Of a DNA stretch of 64,000 nucleotides, positions 26,842 through 35,575 are shown in pieces (position 1 is the first letter of the stretch; each line of letters starts with the position of its first letter). Below the pieces are notes generated by a model, which had not been told where the DNA came from, ran no database searches, and was given only the letters and a program-made list of their open reading frames with translations. Position numbers and translations under genes: made by a program. Source of the stretch: Barnesiella viscericola DSM 18177 (GTDB lineage: Bacteria > Bacteroidota > Bacteroidia > Bacteroidales > Barnesiellaceae); the NCBI RefSeq assembly GCF_000512915.1, contig NZ_CP007034.1, positions 496,001 through 560,000 on the forward strand. Reading direction: 5' to 3'.

Positions 26842-28215
26842 ATGAGCAATACACAATACGCGGTTTGCCACTTGCAGCGTGGCAGCGGTAATGACAGCGG
26901 AATGTCATGCCATATAGAAAGGAAGGATACCAAGGGAAAAATTTATGTGCCGGTCAATGCCAATGCGGACCGGACACATCTCAACCGTGAGCTGGTCAGG
27001 TTCCCCGAGGGAGTTTCCAATCGTACCGAGGCGATACAGCACCGCATCGACACGGCCGGGCTGCGCCGCAAGGTCGGTAAGAACCAGACAAAAGCCATCC
27101 GTATCATCCTGACCGGAACGCATGAGCAGATGATGAAGATTGCCAATGACGACAGACTGGACAGTTGGATCGATGCCAATCTCAAATGGCTAAAGGGGAC
27201 CTTCGGCGAAGAGAACCTTGTATCGTGCGTACTGCACATGGACGAGAAGACTCCCCACCTGCACGCCACCATCGTTCCCATTGTAACCGGTGAGCGTATC
27301 CGCAGGAAGCGGGAGGGAGAGAGGAAGTACGAGACGAAATCCGGTCCCCGTTTGTCAGCGGATGATGTGATGCGACGCACCAAGCTTCATGAATACCAGA
27401 ACAGTTACGCAGCAGCCATGAAACCGTTCGGGTTGCAGCGTGGGATTGTCGGCTCCACAGCCAAGCATCAGGCGAACTCAGAATACTACAGGCAGCAGGT
27501 AATCCAATATGAAGAGGATATAGCCAAGTTGCAGGTTGATGTGGAGAAGGCGCAGGAAGGCAGGAGCACCATCCTCGCGTGGTTCGGCAAGGGAGACCTT
27601 GCCAAGGCAAAAAAGGAACTTGCGGACAAGGACGGGCAGATTGCCGAACTTAATAGACAGATTAAGGCTCTTCAGGCAGAAAAGATCCGATTGCGGGAAC
27701 AGCATAAATCAGAAATCAGGAAACTGCGAAACGGCTATCAAGTGGAGATAGACAAAGCCATCCGCAGGGCGGAAACCGCCGAACGGCAGTCAGAAGAGAA
27801 AGATGCCGTCATAGACAGGCAACGAAAGCTGATAGACCGGCTCGACCGGATGGCAAACCCTCAGCGTTACAGCCTCTCATCCGGTGCCGAGCTTGTCCGA
27901 ATCAACGTGTCCAACTACCGAAATCCGTCGCTTCACATCTGGACACGGGTCGGAGAGGAGCTTTTTGAGGACACCAAGTTCCAGATAGACTATGATATGG
28001 CCCAAAGACATTTCAACGGCCAGATCACGGACGAGGAGTTTGTCAATGCCGTCTTCGAGCCGCAGGAACAGGTAAGCGGGAAGCAGGCCGAGCTGTTGGG
28101 AGCAGCTTTTACTCTTGCCGCTGGAGGTCCGGCAGAGGTTCATGTCGGTACTGGTTCTGGCGGCTCATCGTCTAATCTTCCATGGAGAGAACAGAAAAAA
28201 GGGAATAGAAGATAA
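26842..28215 (+). CDS. MobV-family relaxase (Pre/Mob)
   Basis: A 457-residue plasmid-mobilization relaxase. The N-terminus (MSNTQYAVCHLQRGSG, then GMSCHIER) is the usual Pre/Mob motif I. The catalytic metal motif is HMDEKTPHLHA (His132, Asp134, Glu135, His139, His141). The C-terminal half is a long coiled coil rich in Lys/Glu (AKAKKELADKDGQIAELNRQ), followed by a loose Gly/Ser tail. It nicks at oriT for conjugal mobilization by a helper element. An ATG at 26818 would add eight residues; the later start is chosen because it gives the family N-terminus. Only copy A of the repeated block has it. Confidence 0.9.
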   Translation: MSNTQYAVCHLQRGSGNDSGMSCHIERKDTKGKIYVPVNANADRTHLNRELVRFPEGVSNRTEAIQHRIDTAGLRRKVGKNQTKAIRIILTGTHEQMMKIANDDRLDSWIDANLKWLKGTFGEENLVSCVLHMDEKTPHLHATIVPIVTGERIRRKREGERKYETKSGPRLSADDVMRRTKLHEYQNSYAAAMKPFGLQRGIVGSTAKHQANSEYYRQQVIQYEEDIAKLQVDVEKAQEGRSTILAWFGKGDLAKAKKELADKDGQIAELNRQIKALQAEKIRLREQHKSEIRKLRNGYQVEIDKAIRRAETAERQSEEKDAVIDRQRKLIDRLDRMANPQRYSLSSGAELVRINVSNYRNPSLHIWTRVGEELFEDTKFQIDYDMAQRHFNGQITDEEFVNAVFEPQEQVSGKQAELLGAAFTLAAGGPAEVHVGTGSGGSSSNLPWREQKKGNRR

Positions 28216-28260
28216 AAACTAATTCAAAGTATGTTACGGAAAAACTTTAGCGTATAATTA

Positions 28261-29671
28261 GGGACTGTCGTAAAAAGAATAAAACTTTATAAAGAATTGA
28301 TTGCTAATGTAATATAAAATCCGTATCTTAGCTAAAGATAAAAAGAATACCCCCAAGCGCCCTGGAAAAGCCAAATTTGGAGGTATCGCAAAAATTAATC
28401 TGCATGGCTAAGGTACAAAATTTCTCTGGAATATCACCCGATCTTCCTTTCACGGAGTTCGATTTTTATGAATTGCATAGGCAGACATTCGCGACTAGCG
28501 AGCTGGGAAAAATCAGGAAGAGGCTGCCGCTACGTGAGATGGCAGAGAACTTTGGACTGATAAGCAAGAGCATGAGAGCGAAGAAAGGACGAAAAACATA
28601 CTTCACCCCGGAGGGCAAGGTTGCGCTGATGTTCCTGAAGATGTACACAGGTCTGAGCAGCCCGAAGTTGATGGAGCATCTTAACGGTAACGTCCACTAT
28701 CAGCTCTTCTGCGATGTGAGAATAGACCCGATGCATCCTCTGACGAACTACAAACTTCTGGACGACGTGTTTTCGGAACTGGCCCGCGGGCTGAAGATCC
28801 AACAGCAGCAGGAGATACTGGCAAGAGCCTGGAAACCGTACATGAAGGACCTGGACACGATGTATACGGATGCGACCTGTTACGAGAGCGAGATGCACTA
28901 TCCTACGGATCCGAAGCTTCTGTGGGAAGGAATAGAGAAGTCATATGAGATAATGTGCACTCTGAGTGCCAAGCTGAATGTGCACCGTCCGAGGACGAAG
29001 TACGTAGACGTAGAGAAGGCCAACCTGTCGTACAGGAAGCGGCGCAGGCATACGAAAGTCCAGACCAGGAAACTGACCAGACGCCTGCTCAACCTTTTGG
29101 GGAAGATACTGAAGGAGACCCGCACACTGGAGAGGGAGAATGCAGGTGCGGAGAAATTGCTGACAGCCAGACAGAAGAGCGATATTGAAATCATCACAAG
29201 GATGTACCGTCAGCAGAAGGCCCACTTCGAGAACAACAATCCTCGCGAGAGTGTCAAGGACAGGATAGTGAGCATCAGCAAGCCGTATGTGAGGCCGATC
29301 GTGAGAGGCAAGGAAGTGAAGAGCGTAGAGTTCGGTGCGAAGTGCAACAACATCCAGGTTGACGGACTCTCATTCATCGAGAAGCTGTCATTCAATGCCT
29401 TCAACGAGGGAACCAGGCTTACGCACTGCCTGAAGATGCACCGAAAGCTCTTCGGTGTGGACGCGAAGAAGGTCGGAGGAGATGCAGGCTATGCCGGCAG
29501 CGCCAACAGGGGGTACTGCAAGGATAGAGGAATACAGACGTCATTCGTCAAGCGTGGCCGTCCGTCCTTGGAAAAGAAAGAGAACGACATCATCCGCAAC
29601 GAGCTGGCGAGGGTGAGGGCAACGAGGATGGAAGGCTCGTTCGGAACGCAGAAGGAACACTATGGCCTGAA
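28261..29671 (+). mobile_element. Truncated insertion sequence (IS1182/IS5-superfamily-like)
   Basis: The left end is visible as GGGACTGTCGTAAAAAG at 28261. The transposase starts 143 nt in. The right end is missing: sequence homologous to copy A's leader begins at 29672, cutting the element. No matching right inverted repeat follows. Confidence 0.75.
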
Positions 29672-29747
29672 ACAATTTAAGACAAAGCATTATATATCAA
29701 TCCGTTTCAATTCCCATATACTTTTGCACCGTCAACCTTTTCCCTAA
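28404..29747 (+). pseudogene. 3'-truncated IS transposase
   Basis: The DDE-type transposase begins MAKVQNFSGISPDLPFTEF. It has an N-terminal InsH/DUF772-type region (about 30-110: RKRLPLREMAENFGL and LMFLKMYTGLSSPKLMEHL) and a catalytic part with YTDATCYESEMHYPTD, GDAGYAGSANRGYC and EGSFGTQKEHYGLK near the end. After that Lys (about residue 423) the frame runs into block-B leader DNA and stops 25 codons later, so the normal C-terminus is lost and activity is unlikely. The family is IS1182-like by length and motif order, not certain. Confidence 0.75.
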
Positions 29748-29767
29748 GGTCGGCGGTGCTTCTCTTT
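29726..29767 (+). promoter_or_regulatory. Leader hairpin with T-rich tail, copy B
   Basis: GCACCG (29726-29731) pairs with CGGTGC (29754-29759); the inner stem ACCTT (29735-29739) pairs with AAGGT (29746-29750). TTCTCTTTT follows. TACTTTTG abuts on the left as in copy A. The inner stem differs from copy A on both arms. Confidence 0.6.
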
Positions 29768-29838
29768 TATAAGCCATCGGAAGCGGGGCATCAGGGAACT
29801 TTTGAAGATGGTCATCACAAACTTCAAAACTGATATTT

Positions 29839-30192
29839 ATGATCACCATAGAAAGTCTGGTCGAACAGGGCGCGAACGTGAAACTGGAAGTCACGCCCGC
29901 CGACCTTAAGATGTTTGCCGAGTCCATCGTGCAGCGCACCATCATGGCGCAGCAGGAGGAACGGGATGCCGCCATGAAGCGTGAGGCGGAAGAGACATGG
30001 CTCAATACGAAACAGGTCCGTGAGTTGTTGAACGTGTGCGAGGGCACACTCAACCTGTGGGCAAAGCGGGGCTACCTTGTGCCTGTCAAGGTGGGCAACA
30101 AGAACATGTATGCCAGGTCGGATGTCCGGCGTGTGCAGACGGGAGGGAAATCCGAGAGTGTGACATCCTATTGCAAGAAGAGAAATGGCTGA
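29839..30192 (+). CDS. Excisionase-like HTH protein, copy B
   Basis: A 117-residue protein nearly identical to the copy A product. The winged-helix part (NTKQVRELLNVCEGTLNLWAK, then LVPVKVGNKNMYARSDVRRV) is intact. Most differences fall in the linker around residues 30-55 (for example IMAQQEERDAAMKREAEE). It overlaps the next gene by 8 nt, as in copy A. Both copies look functional, so the element may encode two interchangeable DNA-binding proteins. Confidence 0.8.
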   Translation: MITIESLVEQGANVKLEVTPADLKMFAESIVQRTIMAQQEERDAAMKREAEETWLNTKQVRELLNVCEGTLNLWAKRGYLVPVKVGNKNMYARSDVRRVQTGGKSESVTSYCKKRNG

Positions 30193-31603
30193 CATGACAC
30201 ACACCCGACTTGAACTGTGCAACATGATCCGCATGGAGGCGGAACATACCGAAGACACCGGCTTCCCTCTGGAAGTGTTCCCGCAGACGGTTCAATCCGT
30301 CATCCTTGACATGGCCCGGTACGAGAACTACAAGACAGAGTTCATCGCGACTGCCATGATTTCGGCTGTATCTGCGGCATTGGGCGGCACCTACCGTATC
30401 CGCATCAAAGGCGAATGGCAGAGCAATGCCGCCCTCTACATCATCCTCGTGGGCAGGCCGGGACTGGGCAAGACACCGCCGCTGGAGGCGGCATACCGTC
30501 CCATACGGAAGCACGACTATGCCCTGTTCAAGGCGTATGAGTCGGAGTTGGAGGCATGGAAAGCTGCCGGGGAAAACGGGAAGAAGCCCGTGCTGCGGCG
30601 TACCGTCGTGTCCGACTTCACCCCCGAATCGCTCCTGCTGACGCACAACAACAATCCCCGTAGCGTGGTCATCCTCGTGGACGAGATCATGGGGATGTTC
30701 AACTCTGCCAACCGCTATACCAACGGACAGCTCATAGAGCAGCTGCTCACGGCATGGAGCGGCGGGGCTCTGGATGTGACAAGGGTCGGCAACACTGTAC
30801 CCGTACATATAGAACAGCCATGCATCAATATCGTCGGAACCACGCAGACCAAGCGTGTACACGAACTGCTCACGAAAGGCTTCGAGGAGAACGGACTACT
30901 CGACCGTATCCTGTTCGTGCTGCCCAAATCCCGTGAAGTGTCAAAATGGACTGATTGGGATGATGGCGGGGAGGACAGGGCATCTCTGGCAGCGGCACGC
31001 TGGGAGCAGATACTTGGCAAGGTACTCGCTCTGGACTATAACACGGGAGAGGAAGAAAGGATATCCCATGTGCTGTCCATGGACAGGGAGGCAAAAGAGT
31101 ATTTCTTCTCATGGTGGAACAGGAAAGTGGAACGCATCAACCGGATAGAGGACGATGCCGAGGTGGACAGCCGTGAGATGAAGCATCCGGCGCAGGTGGC
31201 ACGGCTGGCCCTGCTCATGCAGGTGCTGCGGTATGCTTCCGGCGAGAGCCATCTGCAGTCTGTGGATATGGTATCGGTAAAAGCCGCTGTCCGGCTGAAC
31301 GGCTATTTCGAGGACTCGTACCGCCGCATCCGCTCGTTCGTGGCGGAAGACATGTGCGAGGAACCGCCCAAGGTACTGCTGTCATTGCTGCCGGACACGT
31401 TCGACACGAAGACGGCCATCGCCACAGGCAGGGAACAGCAGAATGTCAGCGAGCGCACGGTGATGAACTACCTCAAGGAGTTGTGCCGGAGCAGGCTACT
31501 GCGTAAGGCCAAGGCCGGGCATTATGAGAAAATCAGATATGATAAATCTGGTAAATCTAATGAAAACGATAATGAACCGCCAACCCGAAACTGCAACGGA
31601 TGA
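30185..31603 (+). CDS. DUF3987-type ATPase/helicase, copy B
   Basis: A 472-residue protein of the same length as copy A, with P-loop GRPGLGKTPP and Walker B VVILVDEIMG intact. Substitutions are sparse and mostly conservative (for example TEDTGFPLEVFPQTVQ against SDTGFPLDVFPQAVQ), concentrated near the N-terminus and the last 15 residues. A role in element replication is inferred from the neighbouring primase. Confidence 0.75.
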   Translation: MADMTHTRLELCNMIRMEAEHTEDTGFPLEVFPQTVQSVILDMARYENYKTEFIATAMISAVSAALGGTYRIRIKGEWQSNAALYIILVGRPGLGKTPPLEAAYRPIRKHDYALFKAYESELEAWKAAGENGKKPVLRRTVVSDFTPESLLLTHNNNPRSVVILVDEIMGMFNSANRYTNGQLIEQLLTAWSGGALDVTRVGNTVPVHIEQPCINIVGTTQTKRVHELLTKGFEENGLLDRILFVLPKSREVSKWTDWDDGGEDRASLAAARWEQILGKVLALDYNTGEEERISHVLSMDREAKEYFFSWWNRKVERINRIEDDAEVDSREMKHPAQVARLALLMQVLRYASGESHLQSVDMVSVKAAVRLNGYFEDSYRRIRSFVAEDMCEEPPKVLLSLLPDTFDTKTAIATGREQQNVSERTVMNYLKELCRSRLLRKAKAGHYEKIRYDKSGKSNENDNEPPTRNCNG

Positions 31604-31608
31604 CCCCT

Positions 31609-31722
31609 TGTTGCAGCCTGCAGTCTTTGCAGTTTTGCAGTCTCGGAGTACCGGAAAGGTAAAATTCCTGCAAGACTGCAAGAACTGCAGACTGCAAATG
31701 GCGGTTTTTATTTGCAGGAATC
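31609..31722. repeat. TGCAG/CTGCA inverted array, copy B
   Basis: Same arrangement as at 25441-25555: TGCAG words on the left, CTGCA words on the right, with a diverged centre. The words are kept while the centre changed, which argues that they matter. Confidence 0.6.
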
Positions 31723-31738
31723 CACAAAAGAGAGCATC

Positions 31739-32806
31739 ATGACCGAATACAGATTCCATCTTCAGAAATACAGGCCGGGCAGCAAGACCGCCTGTCCGGA
31801 GTGCGGCAGGAAGTCCTGCTTTACCCGTTATATTGACGAGACCGGACAGGTTTCGTTCCCTGACAATGTGGGCATCTGTGACCACATCAACAGTTGCGGC
31901 TACCACTATACTCCGAAGGAATACTTCCGGGACAATCCGACTGTCAAAGAAAAATTGAATAAGCAGGAAAGGAACGGCGGCACACCGATAGTTGCAAAAG
32001 CGTTGGCAAAGCCACAGCCCGAACAGAAGCCACAAATATCCTTTCTTCCCTCCGATTGGGTGGAGCAGTCCATGCGCAGGTACGACATCAACCCCTTGCA
32101 TCGCTATTTTATCAGAGTGATGGGCAAGAAGAATGTGGACAAGCTATTCAGCCTATACAGGGTCGGTACCTCAAGGAGGAGGGGCGGTGCGACCGTATTC
32201 TGGCAGATAGACCGGAACAGCAATGTGCGTGCGGGCAAGATCATGGGTTATGACGCTGAAACGGGACACCGGATCAAGGAACCCTTCAACCAAGTCAGCT
32301 GGGTACATTCGGTAAGGAAGCTCCCTGATTTCAGAATGAAACAGTGCTTGTTCGGCGAGCACCTGCTGTCGGACACCTCCGCCACCATGTCCACCAAGCC
32401 CGTAGCCGTTGTCGAGAGCGAGAAGACGGCACTGGTTGCCGCCCTTTTCATCCCGGACTTCATCTGGCTTGCCACCGGAGGGATGCACGGGTGCTTCAAC
32501 AGCGAGACCATGCAGGTATTGGGCGGCCGGGAGGTTGTCCTCTTCCCCGACCTTAAGGCAACGGAGGAATGGAGGCAGCGGCTGCCCATGCTGGAACCCG
32601 TATGCAGGCGTGCCACATGCTCCGACATGCTGGAGAGGATTGCGACCGGTGCGCAGCGCAGTCAGGGACTGGACATCGCCGACTTCCTGCTGATGGAGGA
32701 CACGCCGCAGATGATTCTCGCAAAGATGATAGAACGCAACCCCATGTTGCAGACCTTCATCGACACCTTCGGGCTCGAACTGGTAGATGCCGGGAGGGTG
32801 GAATGA
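31739..32806 (+). CDS. Toprim-type DNA primase with zinc finger, copy B
   Basis: A 355-residue protein starting MTEYRFHLQKYRPGSK. The zinc ribbon (CPECGRKSCF, GICDHINSCGYHYTP) and toprim region (VAVVESEKTALVAALF, VVLFPDLKATEEW) are intact. It differs from copy A mainly in the linker around residues 75-105 and at the C-terminal end (ELVDAGRVE). A non-ATG frame upstream could add nine residues. No relaxase gene follows. Confidence 0.75.
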   Translation: MTEYRFHLQKYRPGSKTACPECGRKSCFTRYIDETGQVSFPDNVGICDHINSCGYHYTPKEYFRDNPTVKEKLNKQERNGGTPIVAKALAKPQPEQKPQISFLPSDWVEQSMRRYDINPLHRYFIRVMGKKNVDKLFSLYRVGTSRRRGGATVFWQIDRNSNVRAGKIMGYDAETGHRIKEPFNQVSWVHSVRKLPDFRMKQCLFGEHLLSDTSATMSTKPVAVVESEKTALVAALFIPDFIWLATGGMHGCFNSETMQVLGGREVVLFPDLKATEEWRQRLPMLEPVCRRATCSDMLERIATGAQRSQGLDIADFLLMEDTPQMILAKMIERNPMLQTFIDTFGLELVDAGRVE

Positions 32807-33027
32807 CATATGGCAACAGATACCTTTCCGTCATTCGTTCCTGCCAGTCCGATTCATCTCCGGGCTTGCCCGTCTGCCAGTAGTAAACCCAATGGGGTAG
32901 CCTAATACCCCACTCGCCTTTTGGCGGTGGGATGCGTGCCACTTGAAACAGCAAGCTGGGCACATAACTTATCCGAGAAAAACTGAAAAGCATCCGGCAA
33001 ATATGGAATGCCACTATATACTGAACC
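32807..33027. other. Intergenic region after block B
   Basis: About 220 nt with no gene. It has two small hairpins: GGGGTA/TACCCC (32893-32910) and CGCC/GGCG (32914-32925). CAGCAAGCTGGGCACAT at about 32949 resembles words near mobilization origins, but no relaxase follows, so this may be the stump of a lost mobilization region. Confidence 0.4.
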
Positions 33028-33135
33028 GTTACTTTATCTCGTAAAAAATCAGAGATAAAGTAGTAACTCGGTATTATGTTGTATTGGCGAGTTTGTACCT
33101 TTACTCAAATATTTTATAAGATAAAGTACAAACTC
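33028..33135. promoter_or_regulatory. Clustered inverted and direct repeats, likely operators
   Basis: GTTACTTTATCTC (33028-33040) pairs with GAGATAAAGTAGTAAC (33052-33067). AGATAAAGTA recurs at 33053-33062 and 33119-33128. GAGTTTGTAC (33089-33098) is the exact inverse of GTACAAACTC (33126-33135). All lie just upstream of a near-perfect promoter for the ATPase gene, so they are probable binding sites for a regulator. Confidence 0.6.
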
Positions 33136-33146
33136 ACTCTTTGAAA

Positions 33147-33178
33147 TTTGGCAGATACATATGGATTGAGTACCTTTG
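33147..33178 (+). promoter_or_regulatory. Promoter of the AAA ATPase gene
   Basis: TTTG (33147-33150), 20 nt, TACCTTTG (33171-33178): a perfect Bacteroidetes promoter. It fixes the start at 33195 rather than the longer frame, whose extra codons would cover the promoter itself. Confidence 0.85.
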
Positions 33179-33194
33179 CGGAAACGGAAATATT

Positions 33195-34628
33195 ATGCAG
33201 GACAAACTGGTTTCACGAGACAGGGAATGTGACGAACTGCAGCGGTGTCTGGAATCAGACCGCTCCGAATTTGTCATCATCAGCGGACGGAGGCGTATCG
33301 GTAAGACATATCTCATAGACAAGTTCTTCAACTATAAATATGATTTCACCTTTGTCGGCGAGCACAACACTCCGGCTTCGGTGCAGATACAGAATTTCAT
33401 GAGGGCGATCAAGCGTCATTCGAAAAGAAGACAGCCGAAAGCCGGGACATGGTATGATGCCTTCAATGCGCTTGAAGATTATCTGGAGACATTGCCTTCA
33501 GACCGGAAAAAAGTCATATTCATTGATGAAATGCCTTGGATGGATACGCAGAGGTCGAATTTTGTCAATGCCCTGGAAACATTCTGGAACGGCTGGGGCA
33601 ACAGGCGTACAGACATCATGCTCATCGCCACAGGATCGGCGACATCATGGATGGCGGACAAGATAGAAGCCAATCAGGGAGGACTGCACGCAAGAGTGAC
33701 CTGCAACCTGCATCTTTCCCCGTTCAACCTGCATGAGACGGAAGAATATCTGAGGCAGCGCAACTGCAGATGGGACAGATACCAGATTCTGCAATGCTAT
33801 ATGATATTTGGCGGCGTTCCCTTTTACCTGAGCCTCCTGAATACCTCTGACAGTCTTGCACAGAACATTGACCGGCTCTTTTTTGCAGATGGTGCCCATC
33901 TCAAAGGGGAATTCGACGAACTGTACAATGCCCTGTTCAGCAATGCCGACACATATATATCAATAGTCAAGTTATTGTCGGAGAACAAGTCCGGACTGAC
34001 AAGGGAGGACATAGCAAAAGCCACAGGTCTGGAAGGCTCTTTCTTAAGCAAGATACTGAAGAATCTTGAACGCTGCGATTTCGTAACCCGTCTGTCACAT
34101 TTCGGGAGTAAGACCCGAGGAAGCATTTTCAGGCTTACGGACTTCTTTACATTGTTTTATTACAAGTTCATAGAATCCAACAATGCCAAGGATGAAAGGT
34201 GGTGGAGCAACAACATGGATTCCCGCAGCGTCTCTGCGTGGATGGGACTCAGTTTCGAACTTGTGTGTCTGGCACATCACCGGCAGATAAAGGCGGCACT
34301 CGGAATAGCCGGTGTCGGAACGGCCATATCCTCATGGAGAAGCAAGGCAGATTCTGACAAAAACATGCCTGGCTTCCAGATTGATATGATTATCGAGCGA
34401 GCAGACCGTATCATCCATTTGTGCGAAATGAAGTTCAGCACTGACCGTTATGCCATCACTGATAATTACGAGATGAAACTCCGTGAACGGATGGGATTGT
34501 TCCGTATGGCGACAAAGACCAGAAAGACATTGGTAATCACATTTGTCACCACATACGGAGTGGTGGACGGAAAACATAAAAGTATCGTCCACAGTGAAGT
34601 CACCATGGACGACCTTTTCAAATCATAG
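33195..34628 (+). CDS. AAA ATPase with DUF234-type C-terminus
   Basis: A 477-residue STAND/AAA-type ATPase. Walker A is SGRRRIGKTYLI (about 30-41), Walker B is KVIFIDEMPW (about 105-114), and ATGSATSWM follows as a sensor-1-like segment. A winged-helix stretch (LSENKSGLTREDIAKATGLEGSFLSKIL, about 260-290) precedes a C-terminal DUF234-like domain with a nuclease-type motif (GFQIDMIIERADRIIHLCEMKFS, about 395-417), a PD-(D/E)xK-like D...E-x-K pattern. The family is widespread in Bacteroidetes with unknown function; a DNA-associated or defence role is speculation. It is driven by its own promoter and a set of operator-like repeats. Confidence 0.8.
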   Translation: MQDKLVSRDRECDELQRCLESDRSEFVIISGRRRIGKTYLIDKFFNYKYDFTFVGEHNTPASVQIQNFMRAIKRHSKRRQPKAGTWYDAFNALEDYLETLPSDRKKVIFIDEMPWMDTQRSNFVNALETFWNGWGNRRTDIMLIATGSATSWMADKIEANQGGLHARVTCNLHLSPFNLHETEEYLRQRNCRWDRYQILQCYMIFGGVPFYLSLLNTSDSLAQNIDRLFFADGAHLKGEFDELYNALFSNADTYISIVKLLSENKSGLTREDIAKATGLEGSFLSKILKNLERCDFVTRLSHFGSKTRGSIFRLTDFFTLFYYKFIESNNAKDERWWSNNMDSRSVSAWMGLSFELVCLAHHRQIKAALGIAGVGTAISSWRSKADSDKNMPGFQIDMIIERADRIIHLCEMKFSTDRYAITDNYEMKLRERMGLFRMATKTRKTLVITFVTTYGVVDGKHKSIVHSEVTMDDLFKS

Positions 34629-34639
34629 GAATATTATTG

Positions 34640-35380
34640 TTACGGAAGTCGGCCTATCATTGTTCTGATAGCATAAACGACAGATGTGGGACGGATTCTT
34701 GCCGCAGACAGGGCAGTTGACAGGCTCGAAGCGGTCACGAACCGTTTTCCATCCTTGGAAAGCAGAAATCTACCTCTTTCAAGAATGGACTGCCAGTGTG
34801 CCTGTATGCACGACCTTCCGAGCAGAGCGTCGAAAAGCACGGCCACATGGCGGATGTTATTTACCCGAATACGGAAGCCCTCCTCGCAGGCAAAAAGAGT
34901 TTCCATATCCTCCATACGAACCGTAGGAACACAGAACAGATGGTAAGTATTGGCACAAGACACAATACCTGCCATCTGTTCCTTCGAAAAATTACACTCG
35001 AATGAAAGTGAAGCTGCGGTCGCCATTGGATCCGCATCATACGCAAATGCCGGACTATTTATTTCAGATGTGTCATACATCCTTTTCAGTTCCATGCAAT
35101 CATCCAATGAGAATGATTCGGTAGCGAACTTTTTTCGCACACAATCCTGATAATCATGCAGAATGCCTCGGACAACATGGATAATCATCTCATGGCAATT
35201 CCGGCAGACCACATTGCCGCAGTCTATATACCGGTGACTGTTGATGAAGTCGTCTACGAAGCGGCGATAAAGTTTGCCGCTGTCAACGACATCCCGGAGA
35301 TAGGTTTCTCTCGCTGAAGCGAGCAATACAAAAAGTTCATTCCTTACATCCTGTTCGGCAATGATGTGCCGATGATGCAA
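34640..35380 (-). CDS. Hypothetical Cys-rich protein
   Basis: A 246-residue soluble protein, convergent with the ATPase gene and ending 11 nt from it. It has a possible metal cluster (YIDCGNVVCRNCHEMIIH, about residues 52-70) and a further CMELKRMYDTSE region, but no domain I recognise. The C-terminal end (STALSAARIRPTSVVYAIRTM) may be helical. Shared spacing with the ATPase suggests a common module, unproven. Confidence 0.55.
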   Translation of the reverse strand: MHHRHIIAEQDVRNELFVLLASARETYLRDVVDSGKLYRRFVDDFINSHRYIDCGNVVCRNCHEMIIHVVRGILHDYQDCVRKKFATESFSLDDCMELKRMYDTSEINSPAFAYDADPMATAASLSFECNFSKEQMAGIVSCANTYHLFCVPTVRMEDMETLFACEEGFRIRVNNIRHVAVLFDALLGRSCIQAHWQSILERGRFLLSKDGKRFVTASSLSTALSAARIRPTSVVYAIRTMIGRLP

Positions 35381-35575
35381 ATCTCTTCCAAAAAGAGAGA
35401 ATACAGTTTTCTGACCTGTTCATTTTGAAATTGATTAAATGTTTATACTATTGTGATTGTTTCCTTTTCAGATTTTCTGACAATTATAATGCTGACTTCA
35501 TACAGTAAGCCAATGCCACCGCACATTCAATACAGAAGTGATGGTAACGAAGTTTGCAATTTAACACATCTTTAT

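Larger units (their letters stand above)
29672..32806 (+). repeat. Replication/excision block, copy B
   Basis: Second copy of the block at 23501-26637: same gene order, same leader, same TGCAG array. Differences are scattered point changes rather than rearrangements, so it looks like an independently evolved relative rather than a very fresh duplication. It starts inside the truncated IS and ends without a relaxase gene. Confidence 0.9.
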
